Shown here one piece after another: positions 9,036-16,069 of a stretch of 64,000 nucleotides of DNA. The notes beneath the pieces were generated by a model. The model had not been told where the DNA came from and searched no databases. It was given only the letters and a program-made list of their open reading frames with translations. Position 1 is the stretch's first letter; every line of letters begins with the position of its first letter. The stretch is from G963666935 sp963666935 (GTDB lineage: Bacteria > Bacillota > Clostridia > Christensenellales > CAG-138), in assembly GCA_963666935.1 (NCBI GenBank), contig OY762936.1, positions 558,001 to 622,000 on the forward strand, in the 5' to 3' direction. The position numbers and the translations under genes are program-made.

Positions 9036-9124
9036 GGAGAGGTATCGAAGTGGTCATAACGGGGCTGACTCGAAATCAGTTTGCGAGCAATCGCACGTGG
9101 GTTCGAATCCCACCCTCTCCGCCA
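9036..9124 (+). tRNA. tRNA-Ser (anticodon CGA)
   Basis: 89 bases including an encoded CCA end. The acceptor strand GGAGAGG pairs with CCTCTCC, the discriminator is G9121, the anticodon loop reads CTCGAAA (CGA), the long variable arm forms GCGA/TCGC, and the T arm is GTGGG-TTCGAAT-CCCAC. The long variable arm fits the class II serine tRNA. It is the intact copy at the left edge of the integration hotspot; its 3' part is repeated at 11573 and 54566. Confidence 0.95.
9069..9124 (+). repeat. attachment-site repeat 1 (tRNA-Ser 3' part)
   Basis: The 56 bases from CTCGAAATCAG to the terminal CCA recur at 11573-11628 (identical) and 54566-54621 (one base different). This is the copy that forms the functional tRNA, as expected when an element carrying the tRNA 3' end integrates. 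Confidence 0.85.
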
Positions 9125-9159
9125 AAAGAACATGCGCCCTAAGGGGCGCATGTTCTTTT
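9124..9159 (+). terminator. tRNA-Ser terminator hairpin
   Basis: A 16-base perfect stem (9124-9139 with 9144-9159, loop TAAG) starts on the final A of CCA and ends in TTTT. Rho-independent type. Confidence 0.8.
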
Positions 9160-9320
9160 GGTTGTAACAGCCTGTCCCGATCTGCCGGGGTATTCATCGT
9201 GGGAGAACGCCTGCAGGCGGTTGATGGTTCATCTTGTCCTTGTTGATCTCGCCGGTATGAACTCCTTTATGATGTAAATGGACAAATTAACGGTTAACCT
9301 TGAGCCGTTTAGCCTTTTAT

Positions 9321-9359
9321 GAGGGGCGTGTAGCAATTTTGCTTTGCTAAACGCCCCTC
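9321..9359. terminator. Hairpin downstream of the blaR1-like gene
   Basis: GAGGGGCGT (9321-9329) pairs with ACGCCCCTC (9351-9359), with inner TAGCAA/TTGCTA. It probably ends the minus-strand BlaI/BlaR1 transcript. The remainder of 9160-9458 holds no recognisable gene. Confidence 0.5.
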
Positions 9360-9458
9360 TTCACAAGATATAGCACATGCAGCCTGATACAATTTACTCG
9401 TTCTGCTGCTTAGTGACAGGATCTATTTGAAAAAATGTCTCTCTGTAATAAACCGGGA

Positions 9459-10784
9459 TCAATTTGCCGGACAGACCGGGACTAATCCGCCTACCGTATA
9501 TGCAATCGGATAATTGAAGTCAATGTTTGCATAAAGTTCCTCGAATCCTTCGTAGGGGTCTAAGCCGTTTGCACTGCGTTCCGCGAGTATTTCTAGGTGG
9601 GCATCCAGTTCCTCTTGTGTATCAAAGTACAGAACCTGATTATTCCCCAATTCCACACTATTCTGTGGCGCGTTCATAATGCTATTGCCCTGTGTTTGTG
9701 AATCTTCGGACCTGCCTGTGCCGCGTTCATCATCATATGCCACCCAACTTACCGCACCGTCTGGTACACATTTGTCCGGGCCATATTCTGCGGCTAAAGC
9801 AGGGACGGCAGTGCCGATGCATGCGATTGCTACAATTGCAACAACAGCAAAAACCATAATATGCTTCTTCATTTTTTTAATATTTAATAACATGGTTAAT
9901 CTCCTTTCGATGTGCTTCTTGCTCGAACAAAATGCAGAACAAAAAGCCGTGTTTATGCCAGAGTGGTTATCCAGTGTGTTCAAAATGGCTTCGCCATAAA
10001 TGATTCTTTCCGCATGGGACATTTTAGATGCCAACGCCTCGTCGCAGGACAATTCTCCCCATATGCTTATATACTTACAGAGAACATGGGCAAAGGGATT
10101 AAACCAATTTAGCGTTTCCGTAGTCAGGGCGAGCATTTTTACCCATAAATCCTTGCGTTTAAGGTGCATTAGCTCATGAGTCAAGACGAGTTTCAGGTCA
10201 ATTTCCCGCATGTTTGAGGTTGGCAGCAATATCATTGGGCTGCGCAACCCTACAAGCATAGGGCTTGTGATATTTGAGTTGAGCATAAGTGTTACATCAC
10301 CACGAATACCTAACGCGGCTTTGCATGAGGAAAGCAGGGCGACGGCAGTATCGTCTGGTACGGGGAAACTGACTGCCCGGAGCTGTGTCGAAAATCTGCG
10401 GTAGCAATAAAAATGCCACCCGGCAAAAACCAGAACCCCTACAAACCAAACAAGCAAAAGGGCTTGCATCAACTCAACCGCCAAATGATTCTTCATCAAG
10501 GTATCCATTGCATCTGCAAAGCCGTTTGACGATAGTGCTGGCATCGCTTCCCGGATGATGGACGGCTCAGCAGGATAGCTTCCCATGACAGGCTGAGCCA
10601 AAGAAAACACTTTGACAAGGCGGAAAACAGGCAGGAGGAAAAAAGCAATTGCCATTTTCCCAATTCCGTATTGCCACTTGGCAGGGAAGATTTTTGCCGT
10701 TACAGGCCGAAGCAATAGCATCAACCCGACAACCACGCTTCCCGCAATAGACATGGCAAAAAGATTTGAAAATAGATTACCCAT
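9459..10784 (-). CDS. BlaR1/MecR1-type M56 membrane metallopeptidase without penicillin-sensor domain
   Basis: 441 residues from the ATG at 10784; a GTG at 10793 is the alternative start. Membrane segments lie at about 10-30, 45-65 and 105-130. The zinc site HELMH (near residue 205) is followed by ELSCDEA, the M56 glutamate motif. A fourth membrane segment (about 305-330) is followed by some 110 extracytoplasmic residues with no similarity I can name; the penicillin-binding sensor of true BlaR1 is absent. Such proteins cleave the partner repressor BlaI on an external signal. The ATG overlaps the stop of the upstream blaI-like gene, so translation is coupled. The signal is unknown. Confidence 0.85.
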   Translation of the reverse strand: MGNLFSNLFAMSIAGSVVVGLMLLLRPVTAKIFPAKWQYGIGKMAIAFFLLPVFRLVKVFSLAQPVMGSYPAEPSIIREAMPALSSNGFADAMDTLMKNHLAVELMQALLLVWFVGVLVFAGWHFYCYRRFSTQLRAVSFPVPDDTAVALLSSCKAALGIRGDVTLMLNSNITSPMLVGLRSPMILLPTSNMREIDLKLVLTHELMHLKRKDLWVKMLALTTETLNWFNPFAHVLCKYISIWGELSCDEALASKMSHAERIIYGEAILNTLDNHSGINTAFCSAFCSSKKHIERRLTMLLNIKKMKKHIMVFAVVAIVAIACIGTAVPALAAEYGPDKCVPDGAVSWVAYDDERGTGRSEDSQTQGNSIMNAPQNSVELGNNQVLYFDTQEELDAHLEILAERSANGLDPYEGFEELYANIDFNYPIAYTVGGLVPVCPAN

Positions 10785-11172
10785 TCTGCTCACCTGCCTT
10801 TTCAGAGAACCAGCGCCTTAGTTCGATCATTTCATTTTTTGTCAGTTTTTTGCCGTCATAGAGCGTTGTCAGAAAATTTTTAACCGAACCCTCATACAGC
10901 GTTTCCAGTAAGTTCTTTGCTTCTTGGCTCTGATATTCCTCCGGCGACATGCCCGGCTTGTAGATGTTCGCCCGGCCTTGCTTAATGAATGTAAGGACAC
11001 CCTTTTCAACCAGCCTTGCCAGAAAGGTTGCGATAGTCTGCCCCTTCCATTCCTTACCTTTTTCCAGGGCAAAAATGTCCAGCAATTCGCCGGATGTCAT
11101 AGGATGATCGGAAGCCCAGATAATCTGCATCACTTCCATTTCTGTTTCTGATAATTTTTGAAAATTGGCCAT
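10777..11172 (-). CDS. BlaI/MecI/CopY family repressor
   Basis: 131 residues from the ATG at 11172 (GGAAGG upstream); the frame opens earlier at 11211 without a good ribosome site. N-terminal winged helix (LSETEMEVMQIIWASDHPMT, then TIATFLARLVEKGVLTF) and a C-terminal dimerisation part. Family members bind TACA/TGTA dyads and are cleaved by the M56 partner; here the partner gene directly follows and overlaps. Two matching palindromes cover its own promoter, so autorepression is likely. Confidence 0.9.
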   Translation of the reverse strand: MANFQKLSETEMEVMQIIWASDHPMTSGELLDIFALEKGKEWKGQTIATFLARLVEKGVLTFIKQGRANIYKPGMSPEEYQSQEAKNLLETLYEGSVKNFLTTLYDGKKLTKNEMIELRRWFSEKAGEQNG

Positions 11173-11215
11173 GGTGTACACCTTCCGTTTATTGCCGCAC
11201 GTCTGCGGCAAAAAT

Positions 11216-11267
11216 CACTACAACGTCGTAGTGTTATTATCTTACTACAACGATGTAGTGATGTCAA
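11216..11267 (-). promoter_or_regulatory. blaI-blaR1 promoter with two BlaI-type operators
   Basis: Minus strand TTGACA (11267-11262), 17-base spacer, TAAGAT (11244-11239). Two dyads of the type ACTACA-N4-TGTAGT lie at 11244-11259 (between the two hexamers) and 11217-11232 (just downstream, ACTACAACGTCGTAGT), about 27 bases apart. Placement fits repression by BlaI. Confidence 0.8.
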
Positions 11268-11405
11268 CAGGTATTATTGTTAAATATTTATGGCGAAGTT
11301 CCCAAACTGTTATAGCATGGAAAATCACTCAATCAACTATACCACTTCTTATAACTTTTGTAGGGTGACATATAAAACGATACAGGATGATATCATAATG
11401 TAGAT

Positions 11406-11572
11406 TGATGCCCATGGTGCCCAAATGATGCCCAACCTTCAAAAATGCACTTACATAACGGTTATGGGAACTTATAAGACGAAACGCCGTAAACCTTGAT
11501 AATACAGGGATTGCGGCGTCATCCTATAAATACCTATAAGAAAAAAATAGCGGTTTTTGCTTCTAAATGCCC
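11406..11572. repeat. Right-end repeat of integrative element, copy A
   Basis: About 165 bases closely related to 54400-54565, both ending in AAATGCCCCTCGAAAT at the tRNA repeat. Each contains TGGTGCCC then TGATGCCC, 11 bases apart (here 11415 and 11426; another TGATGCCC at 11406). I read it as the right terminus of an earlier, mostly deleted element. The stretch 11173-11405 upstream holds only the blaI promoter. Confidence 0.7.
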
Positions 11573-11628
11573 CTCGAAATCAGTTTGCGAGCAATCGCAC
11601 GTGGGTTCGAATCCCACCCTCTCCGCCA
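11573..11628 (+). repeat. attachment-site repeat 2 (tRNA-Ser 3' part)
   Basis: 56 bases identical to 9069-9124, from the anticodon loop to CCA. Not a tRNA gene because the 5' half is missing. It is the junction between the short left element and the 43 kb element, beside the integrase gene. Confidence 0.85.
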
Positions 11629-11664
11629 AAATCCCCTGGAAATGCAGCATTTTCAGGGGATTTT
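11628..11664 (+). terminator. Hairpin after attachment repeat 2
   Basis: AAAATCCCCTG (11628-11638) pairs with CAGGGGATTTT (11654-11664); the loop can pair further through AAATGC/GCATTT. Like the hairpins at 9124 and 54623 it begins at the CCA end, but its sequence differs. Confidence 0.65.
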
Positions 11665-11706
11665 TCTATCTTGTAATGCTGCCCAAATTTGAATTTCGCA
11701 GCTTTG

Positions 11707-11812
11707 TGATGCCCAATGATGCCCGGATTTTGATGCCCGCCAGCTCTCAGCATTTTTGGCCTTATGGAAAGTATACAGAGAAAATGTATAGCGTGATGCC
11801 CGTTTGATGCCC
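11707..11812. promoter_or_regulatory. Cluster of five TGATGCCC repeats (candidate integrase arm sites)
   Basis: TGATGCCC occurs at 11707, 11717, 11731, 11794 and 11805, all in the same orientation, between the attachment repeat and the integrase gene. The same octamer is at both right ends (11406, 11426, 54418). Tyrosine integrases of the Tn916/lambda type bind short arm repeats flanking the core; placement fits, binding is inferred. Confidence 0.6.
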
Positions 11813-11866
11813 GGATTTCCTAAAAGCATATAAAAAGCAGCGCGGAGCTATAAAAACATATGTCGT

Positions 11867-13156
11867 TTACAGCTCCATTTCGCTACTTTTCTTTTTTCTC
11901 TGTTTCGCCGGTTTCATGGGCTTCTCCGGCTCTTTCTGCGAATGCAACGTCTTATGGTAGGTTTCCAGCACGGTCTTTTTTCTGTCCAGCCGGACATCGA
12001 CATACTGCGCCGTTACGGCTTCAAGGTTCGTGGAGATACCGAGAGAAATGCCGATACCTTTGAGCGTATGCCCTAAAATTTCACCGACGGTATAAAAATC
12101 GCCGGTGAGCTGGTGCATGTTCGTGGCCGCCGTATGCCTCAAATCATGAAAGCGAATATGCGGCATTTCAAGGTGCCGGATAAGTTGCCCAAAAGCGGTT
12201 GATACGGCGTCCCGGCGATATGGCGCACCGTCCGGCTTGGACACTACTAAATCATTGTTGTAGTACATTGCCCCCGCTGCTGCGGTCAATTCCTTGCGAC
12301 GCTCCTGCATAGCAAGCTGACGTTCAAAATAAGGCTTCATCAAATCCGTAATTGGCAGGACACGGTCATTGGATTTCGTCGGTGCCATTTCCGCGACATT
12401 TTTTGTTCCGGCGGGCAGATTGAATGGTAACTGCTCCACAACGCCGAACGTGTTGTTTTGCAGATCGACATTCTGCCAACGCAGACCGATGATTTCACTC
12501 AAACGCAGGCCGTACATACCGGCAAGCATTACGGTCATTTCCCATTCGGTGCCGATGACCTTACTCATAAACTCCTGCATCTGCTCGACAGTATATGGAT
12601 CAGGCGTCTTGCCCTGTTTTCCAAACTTGGTGATGATGTCGCGGGCGGGGTTGGTTTCAATGTAATGATACTTCCGGGCGGCCTCCATCGACACGCTCAA
12701 AATGCGCTGCGCATATCGGACGGTACTGTTGGAAAGTCCCTTGTCAAAAAGTTTCTGAAACATATTGTCAATCATAGCCGGGGAAAGCTGCCGGAGCTGT
12801 ACATGTCCAATATAAGGAACAATATGGTTTTTGATGTGGCTCTTATATCCCGCAAAGGTACTTGGCCGCAGATTGGCCTTGCCGTGATTCTCTACCCATT
12901 CCTCCAAATACTCTTTAACGGTCAACTTCCCTTGCGGTGCTGTCGTTGGCGTATAAGTCGGGTTGAGCAGCTTTGTTTTCATCTCGGCCTCATGCTGTGA
13001 GGCTTCCTTTTTGGTGGCAAAACCTTTCTTGGAATAGGTCTTTTTGCCCTCCGGGGAATTGTACTTGATATTCACGTCGTAGACGGTGCCCGGTTTTCCT
13101 GTCAGAACGCCATTGCTGTCGCGTTTGTTCTTTACCTGTCTGGATGATATGGCTAT
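11867..13156 (-). CDS. int: Tyrosine integrase, Tn916 type, with ATA at the expected start
   Basis: About 429 codons. An N-terminal arm-binding region is followed by an SAM-like core-binding domain (about 80-160, LTVKEYLEEWVENHGKANLR) and the catalytic domain with Arg in GLRLSEIIGLRW, HDLRH, GHTLKGIGI and Tyr in TAQYVDVRLDRK. The codon where translation should begin, 3 bases after the excisionase stop and 6 after GAGGGG, is ATA (13156-13154), not ATG. The first ordinary start is a GTG at 13075 without a ribosome site, which would remove 27 residues. The gene is next to repeat 2, as expected for site-specific integration at tRNA-Ser. Confidence 0.88.
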   Translation of the reverse strand: MAISSRQVKNKRDSNGVLTGKPGTVYDVNIKYNSPEGKKTYSKKGFATKKEASQHEAEMKTKLLNPTYTPTTAPQGKLTVKEYLEEWVENHGKANLRPSTFAGYKSHIKNHIVPYIGHVQLRQLSPAMIDNMFQKLFDKGLSNSTVRYAQRILSVSMEAARKYHYIETNPARDIITKFGKQGKTPDPYTVEQMQEFMSKVIGTEWEMTVMLAGMYGLRLSEIIGLRWQNVDLQNNTFGVVEQLPFNLPAGTKNVAEMAPTKSNDRVLPITDLMKPYFERQLAMQERRKELTAAAGAMYYNNDLVVSKPDGAPYRRDAVSTAFGQLIRHLEMPHIRFHDLRHTAATNMHQLTGDFYTVGEILGHTLKGIGISLGISTNLEAVTAQYVDVRLDRKKTVLETYHKTLHSQKEPEKPMKPAKQRKKKSSEMEL

Positions 13157-13159
13157 GTG

Positions 13160-13396
13160 TTACCCCTCGCTTTCCGCAGAGGGGGATGCTGCTATTTTGG
13201 CTCTTTCGTACCATTTCCAGATCGCGGCGTCGGCAATCAAGCGCCGGTTGCCGTTCTGTATGTATTCCAGTTCGCCGCGCTCCATCAGCTCACGCAGCTT
13301 GTTTTCTCCAATGCCCGAAATGCGGCTCATTTGCTCAACCGTTTTCAGCATGGGAAGCGCAGGCACGGCGGCGCTGGCAGTTTCCTTTTTTGCCAT
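13160..13396 (-). CDS. xis: Excisionase-like small HTH protein
   Basis: 78 residues from the ATG at 13396 (AAAGGGGG 7 bases upstream; a GTG at 13414 is less likely). It holds one MerR/excisionase-type helix-turn-helix: TVEQMSRISGIGENKLRELM, then IQNGNRRLI. Tn916-type excisionases of this size bend DNA at element ends and direct excision. Its stop TAA is part of the ribosome site of the integrase gene, so the two are coupled. Confidence 0.8.
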   Translation of the reverse strand: MAKKETASAAVPALPMLKTVEQMSRISGIGENKLRELMERGELEYIQNGNRRLIADAAIWKWYERAKIAASPSAESEG

Positions 13397-13811
13397 AGGA
13401 ATACCCCCTTTCACGGTAATGGCTAAAAGGTGGATATTTCAAAAGGGCTTTGATCGGACGGCTGCTGGCACAGCCTCACGGGAATTTCACCCCCGCGTGG
13501 TTCTCACGCGGCCCTACCCATTGCCTGCGACGCTTTGAACGCTCGGACTGTGGCTGTAAGGGAGTATCATTGTTACGGCTTATGTGTTTTCGCCCGCAAG
13601 TTGCCACGCTCGCATTACGGCGTGGTGTTGGTCGCTCACTCTGAAAATAGAGGTCGTGGCGCACCCGCCGCCCGGCTCAGCATAAACCGAACGTATCCGA
13701 TTTGCCCTATACTGCAACGGCGTTATCTTCCGCGCTTTCTTTGTCAAGGAACACAAGCAGAGCACAAGCCTAAGCGTGGAAAGGGGGATATCATGCTTCG
13801 GCTTGCCAGAT
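13397..13811. other. Non-coding gap between sigma/HTH module and excisionase
   Basis: 415 bases with no convincing gene. It contains a hairpin CCGCGTG/CACGCGG at 13493-13511 and CCACGC/GCGTGG near 13599-13620. It may hold the xis-int promoter; I see no clear hexamers. Confidence 0.4.
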
Positions 13812-14060
13812 TTACTCTGCCCTGAACGTGAGGACGGCCCTCATCAGCTTGGATTGCAGGCGGTCTTGGATGTCCTCGTCTATACCCCAATACTTGTTGC
13901 CGCGTTCATCACACAGCCTGCGTAATGACAGGCTGGCTATGTAGCTGCCATAATGCCGCACGACAATTCGCATGGCGTCGGGGTCGCCTTTGGACGCGGC
14001 TAAAATGACCGGATATGGCAATAAGCCGCGTTCGCTGCTGTTACCAATCATTCCATTCAT
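13812..14060 (-). CDS. Tn916-type HTH protein (conjugative-transposon HTH domain)
   Basis: 82 residues matching the small helix-turn-helix proteins that follow the sigma-like gene in Tn916 relatives: PVILAASKGDPDAMRIVVRH and SLRRLCDERGNKYWGIDEDI. GGAGG lies 9 bases before the ATG at 14060, inside the end of the sigma gene, so the two are translationally coupled. Role inferred: control of element transfer or excision. Confidence 0.75.
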   Translation of the reverse strand: MNGMIGNSSERGLLPYPVILAASKGDPDAMRIVVRHYGSYIASLSLRRLCDERGNKYWGIDEDIQDRLQSKLMRAVLTFRAE

Positions 14061-14478
14061 CCGCGTGTTCCTCCAAATAACGTTTTAGCAGATCGAATGA
14101 GCTTGTCCGCCTGTATTGTACCGTACTGCGCGGGACATGAATCATTTCTCCAATCTCCACATCGGACTTGCCCGCAAAGTAATACAGCAGAACGGCTTTG
14201 CGTTTTTCCTCCGGAAGCGTGTGCAGAGCTTCGGCAAGCAGTTTCGTTGTGATTTTCTTTCCGCCCGCAAGAAAGGTATCGCCGCTCTCATCCTCAAAAT
14301 AACTATCCTGGGAATAAAGCTGCGCGGCTTCCTGCGGGGTAAGGTCTGAAAAGCTCACTAGCTTGACTTGCGTTTGCTTAATGTCTCGGTGGGCATTGGC
14401 CGCTTCATTTTCCAACACCCGTTTGCAAAAAGCGTTGAAGGCACATCGTTTTTGCCACTCCAAACGATCAGGTTCCAT
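14041..14478 (-). CDS. Sigma-70-like factor of mobile-element type
   Basis: 145 residues. The ATG at 14478 is chosen because GGGAGGTGAGAAC directly precedes it. Region 4-like C-terminus: LPEEKRKAVLLYYFAGKSDV and EIGEMIHVPRSTVQYRR, an ECF/sigma region 4 HTH. Related proteins (Tn916 ORF7 type) activate transfer or recombination genes. First gene of the sigma-HTH pair at the element's left end. Confidence 0.8.
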   Translation of the reverse strand: MEPDRLEWQKRCAFNAFCKRVLENEAANAHRDIKQTQVKLVSFSDLTPQEAAQLYSQDSYFEDESGDTFLAGGKKITTKLLAEALHTLPEEKRKAVLLYYFAGKSDVEIGEMIHVPRSTVQYRRTSSFDLLKRYLEEHADEWNDW

Positions 14479-14605
14479 GTTCTCACCTCCCTTCGCGTCC
14501 GCAAAGGCGGGTGATGGGTTCCCCTTTCGTTCCCCTCTACACAGGGCTTGTCCGATATGCCAAAGATTGAGGCGGATTTCCTTGAAAAAATTCAGTAAAT
14601 GCAAA

Positions 14606-14638
14606 AAAGCCCGGCTGAACGAGCGGCAGCCGGGCTTT
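14606..14638. terminator. Strong hairpin upstream of the sigma gene
   Basis: AAAGCCCGGCT (14606-14616) pairs with AGCCGGGCTTT (14628-14638). It separates the recombination module from the metal-related cargo. Confidence 0.6.
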
Positions 14639-15047
14639 AAAACACCTATGTCTTAATAGGTGGGATTTGTATGTTCCTTTATAGGCATAGTAATCCCATG
14701 GAACACGATGTCTTTTTTTAATAAGTAGAACAATATCGAATTATGTCGAAAGAAAATAAACACGGCGGCATCCTCCTGATACCGCCGCGTCCTAAAAATA
14801 GGCGACTTTATTACACCCCCCGTAGTTCCAATTTGAAAAAGGGAAACGGCGGTGAATTATATTTTCAAACCGCCGTTTAGAATGTGGTTATCTATATACG
14901 ATTACCGCATAAACAACGGTTTTTTTACAAGTAAAATCAATACATTACAACCACAAAAAGATAAACATTTTTGCTATGAAATCTTTTAAAAAGCTTTGAC
15001 CAATCAAAAAGGGCTTTCTTCGATTTATCTCCTGTTTATGGGTAATT
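14639..15047. other. Non-coding spacer with two GC-rich hairpins
   Basis: About 400 bases without a gene. Hairpins: CGGCGG/CCGCCG at 14763-14787 and AAACGGCGG/CCGCCGTTT at 14844-14878. Either may terminate the minus-strand operon ending at 15048. Confidence 0.5.
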
Positions 15048-15431
15048 CTATTTAGGTTTCAGTAAATATCCTTCAAGCTTTTCCAGCGTTTCGCAGCTGA
15101 CCAGATGTTCCATCTTGCAGGCATCTTTTTCCGATACCTGTTTGTCTACGCCAAGGACTTCAGTTAAAAAGCCCTTAATGACCAGATTGCGATTTCGAAT
15201 TTCGCTTGCCTTTGTTTCTCCAGAATCAGTGAGCAGTATAGAACCATGCTCGTCTTTTTTCACTAAACCATACTTCATAAGCTTTTTTACAGTTTGCGAT
15301 ACCGTGGCTTTTGTCACGCTGAGTTTGCTGGAAATCCCCGTGACTCTTGCCTCGCCTTTGCTTTCGTTAAGCTCTAATATGGCTTTTAAATAATTTTCCA
15401 AAGCAGGAGTAATCGTCATCTCAGTCACCAT
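15048..15431 (-). CDS. DtxR/MntR-family metal-dependent regulator
   Basis: 127 residues: an N-terminal winged HTH (GISSKLSVTKATVSQTVKKL, LTDSGETKASEI) and the dimerisation/metal-binding part with DACKMEHLVSCETLEKL. No C-terminal SH3-like domain, so MntR-like architecture. It is the last gene of a probable four-gene operon (Fur, activase, methyltransferase, DtxR) and starts three bases after the methyltransferase stop. Metal and targets unknown; Fe or Mn are the family's usual effectors. Confidence 0.85.
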   Translation of the reverse strand: MVTEMTITPALENYLKAILELNESKGEARVTGISSKLSVTKATVSQTVKKLMKYGLVKKDEHGSILLTDSGETKASEIRNRNLVIKGFLTEVLGVDKQVSEKDACKMEHLVSCETLEKLEGYLLKPK

Positions 15432-15433
15432 AC

Positions 15434-16057
15434 TTATGAGTGATTCAAAACAAACGTCATCATATAATTTGGCCCCAGGTCAATATATTCAGTTTTTGAA
15501 AAGCCATATTCTACAAGACCTGTTTCAAGCTCCTCCGGGGAAATTCGTATCATCATAGGAGGTCCATGAAGACTGTTTTCTTTTTTGCATTCAATCACAG
15601 CAAGCTTTCCTTCCGGCTTCAAAACCCGCCGGACTTCGGAAAATAAAATTGCTTTGTCTGTGGGAAAATCAATGGTATGCAAAACAGTGGCTATCAGGCA
15701 GGTATCGATCCTGTCGTCCGGGAGATCGACCCGCTGCCGGATGTCGGATACCACAGGATGTATATTCGAAAGTCCCTGTGCATGGGCTTTTTCGCAAATG
15801 TTATCCAGCATTTCCTGATGAAGATCCAGCGCATAAACGGCACCTGATTCACCGACTATTTTTGCTGCATAGATGGAATAATCTCCCGCTCCGCAACCTA
15901 GGTCTAAAAGTGTATCGCCACTGTGCAATGCTAATTTTTTAAATACAAGGTCTGAATCATGCTTATAAAAGCTGCTTGGTCCGCGGTGCAAGCCGTTATG
16001 CCGGCAGTCATGCAGCCGTCCGGGCCCATTCCCGCAATTCCTGTCGCCGTTCACCAT
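15434..16057 (-). CDS. Class I SAM-dependent methyltransferase with Cys/His-rich N-terminus
   Basis: 207 residues. Motif I is LLDLGCGAGDYSIYA; later motifs are VYALDLHQEM and RVLKPEGKLAVIECK. The N-terminal 28 residues are unusual, holding two Cys and three His (CGNGPGRLHDCRH and beyond), possibly a metal site. AGGAGG stands 4 bases before the ATG, which lies 12 bases after the activase stop, so co-transcription is very likely. Substrate unknown. The operon context with two metal sensors hints at a metal-linked or cofactor substrate, which is inference. Confidence 0.85.
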   Translation of the reverse strand: MVNGDRNCGNGPGRLHDCRHNGLHRGPSSFYKHDSDLVFKKLALHSGDTLLDLGCGAGDYSIYAAKIVGESGAVYALDLHQEMLDNICEKAHAQGLSNIHPVVSDIRQRVDLPDDRIDTCLIATVLHTIDFPTDKAILFSEVRRVLKPEGKLAVIECKKENSLHGPPMMIRISPEELETGLVEYGFSKTEYIDLGPNYMMTFVLNHS

Positions 16058-16069
16058 TCTTCCTCCTTT

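Noticed and set aside
11573..11628. Second and third tRNA-Ser genes
   Set aside because: Only the 3' part is present at 11573 and 54566; no D arm or 5' acceptor strand.
13535..13825. 96-codon plus-strand frame in the recombination module
   Set aside because: Lies opposite the direction of the module, Arg/Pro-rich, no ribosome site at its start.
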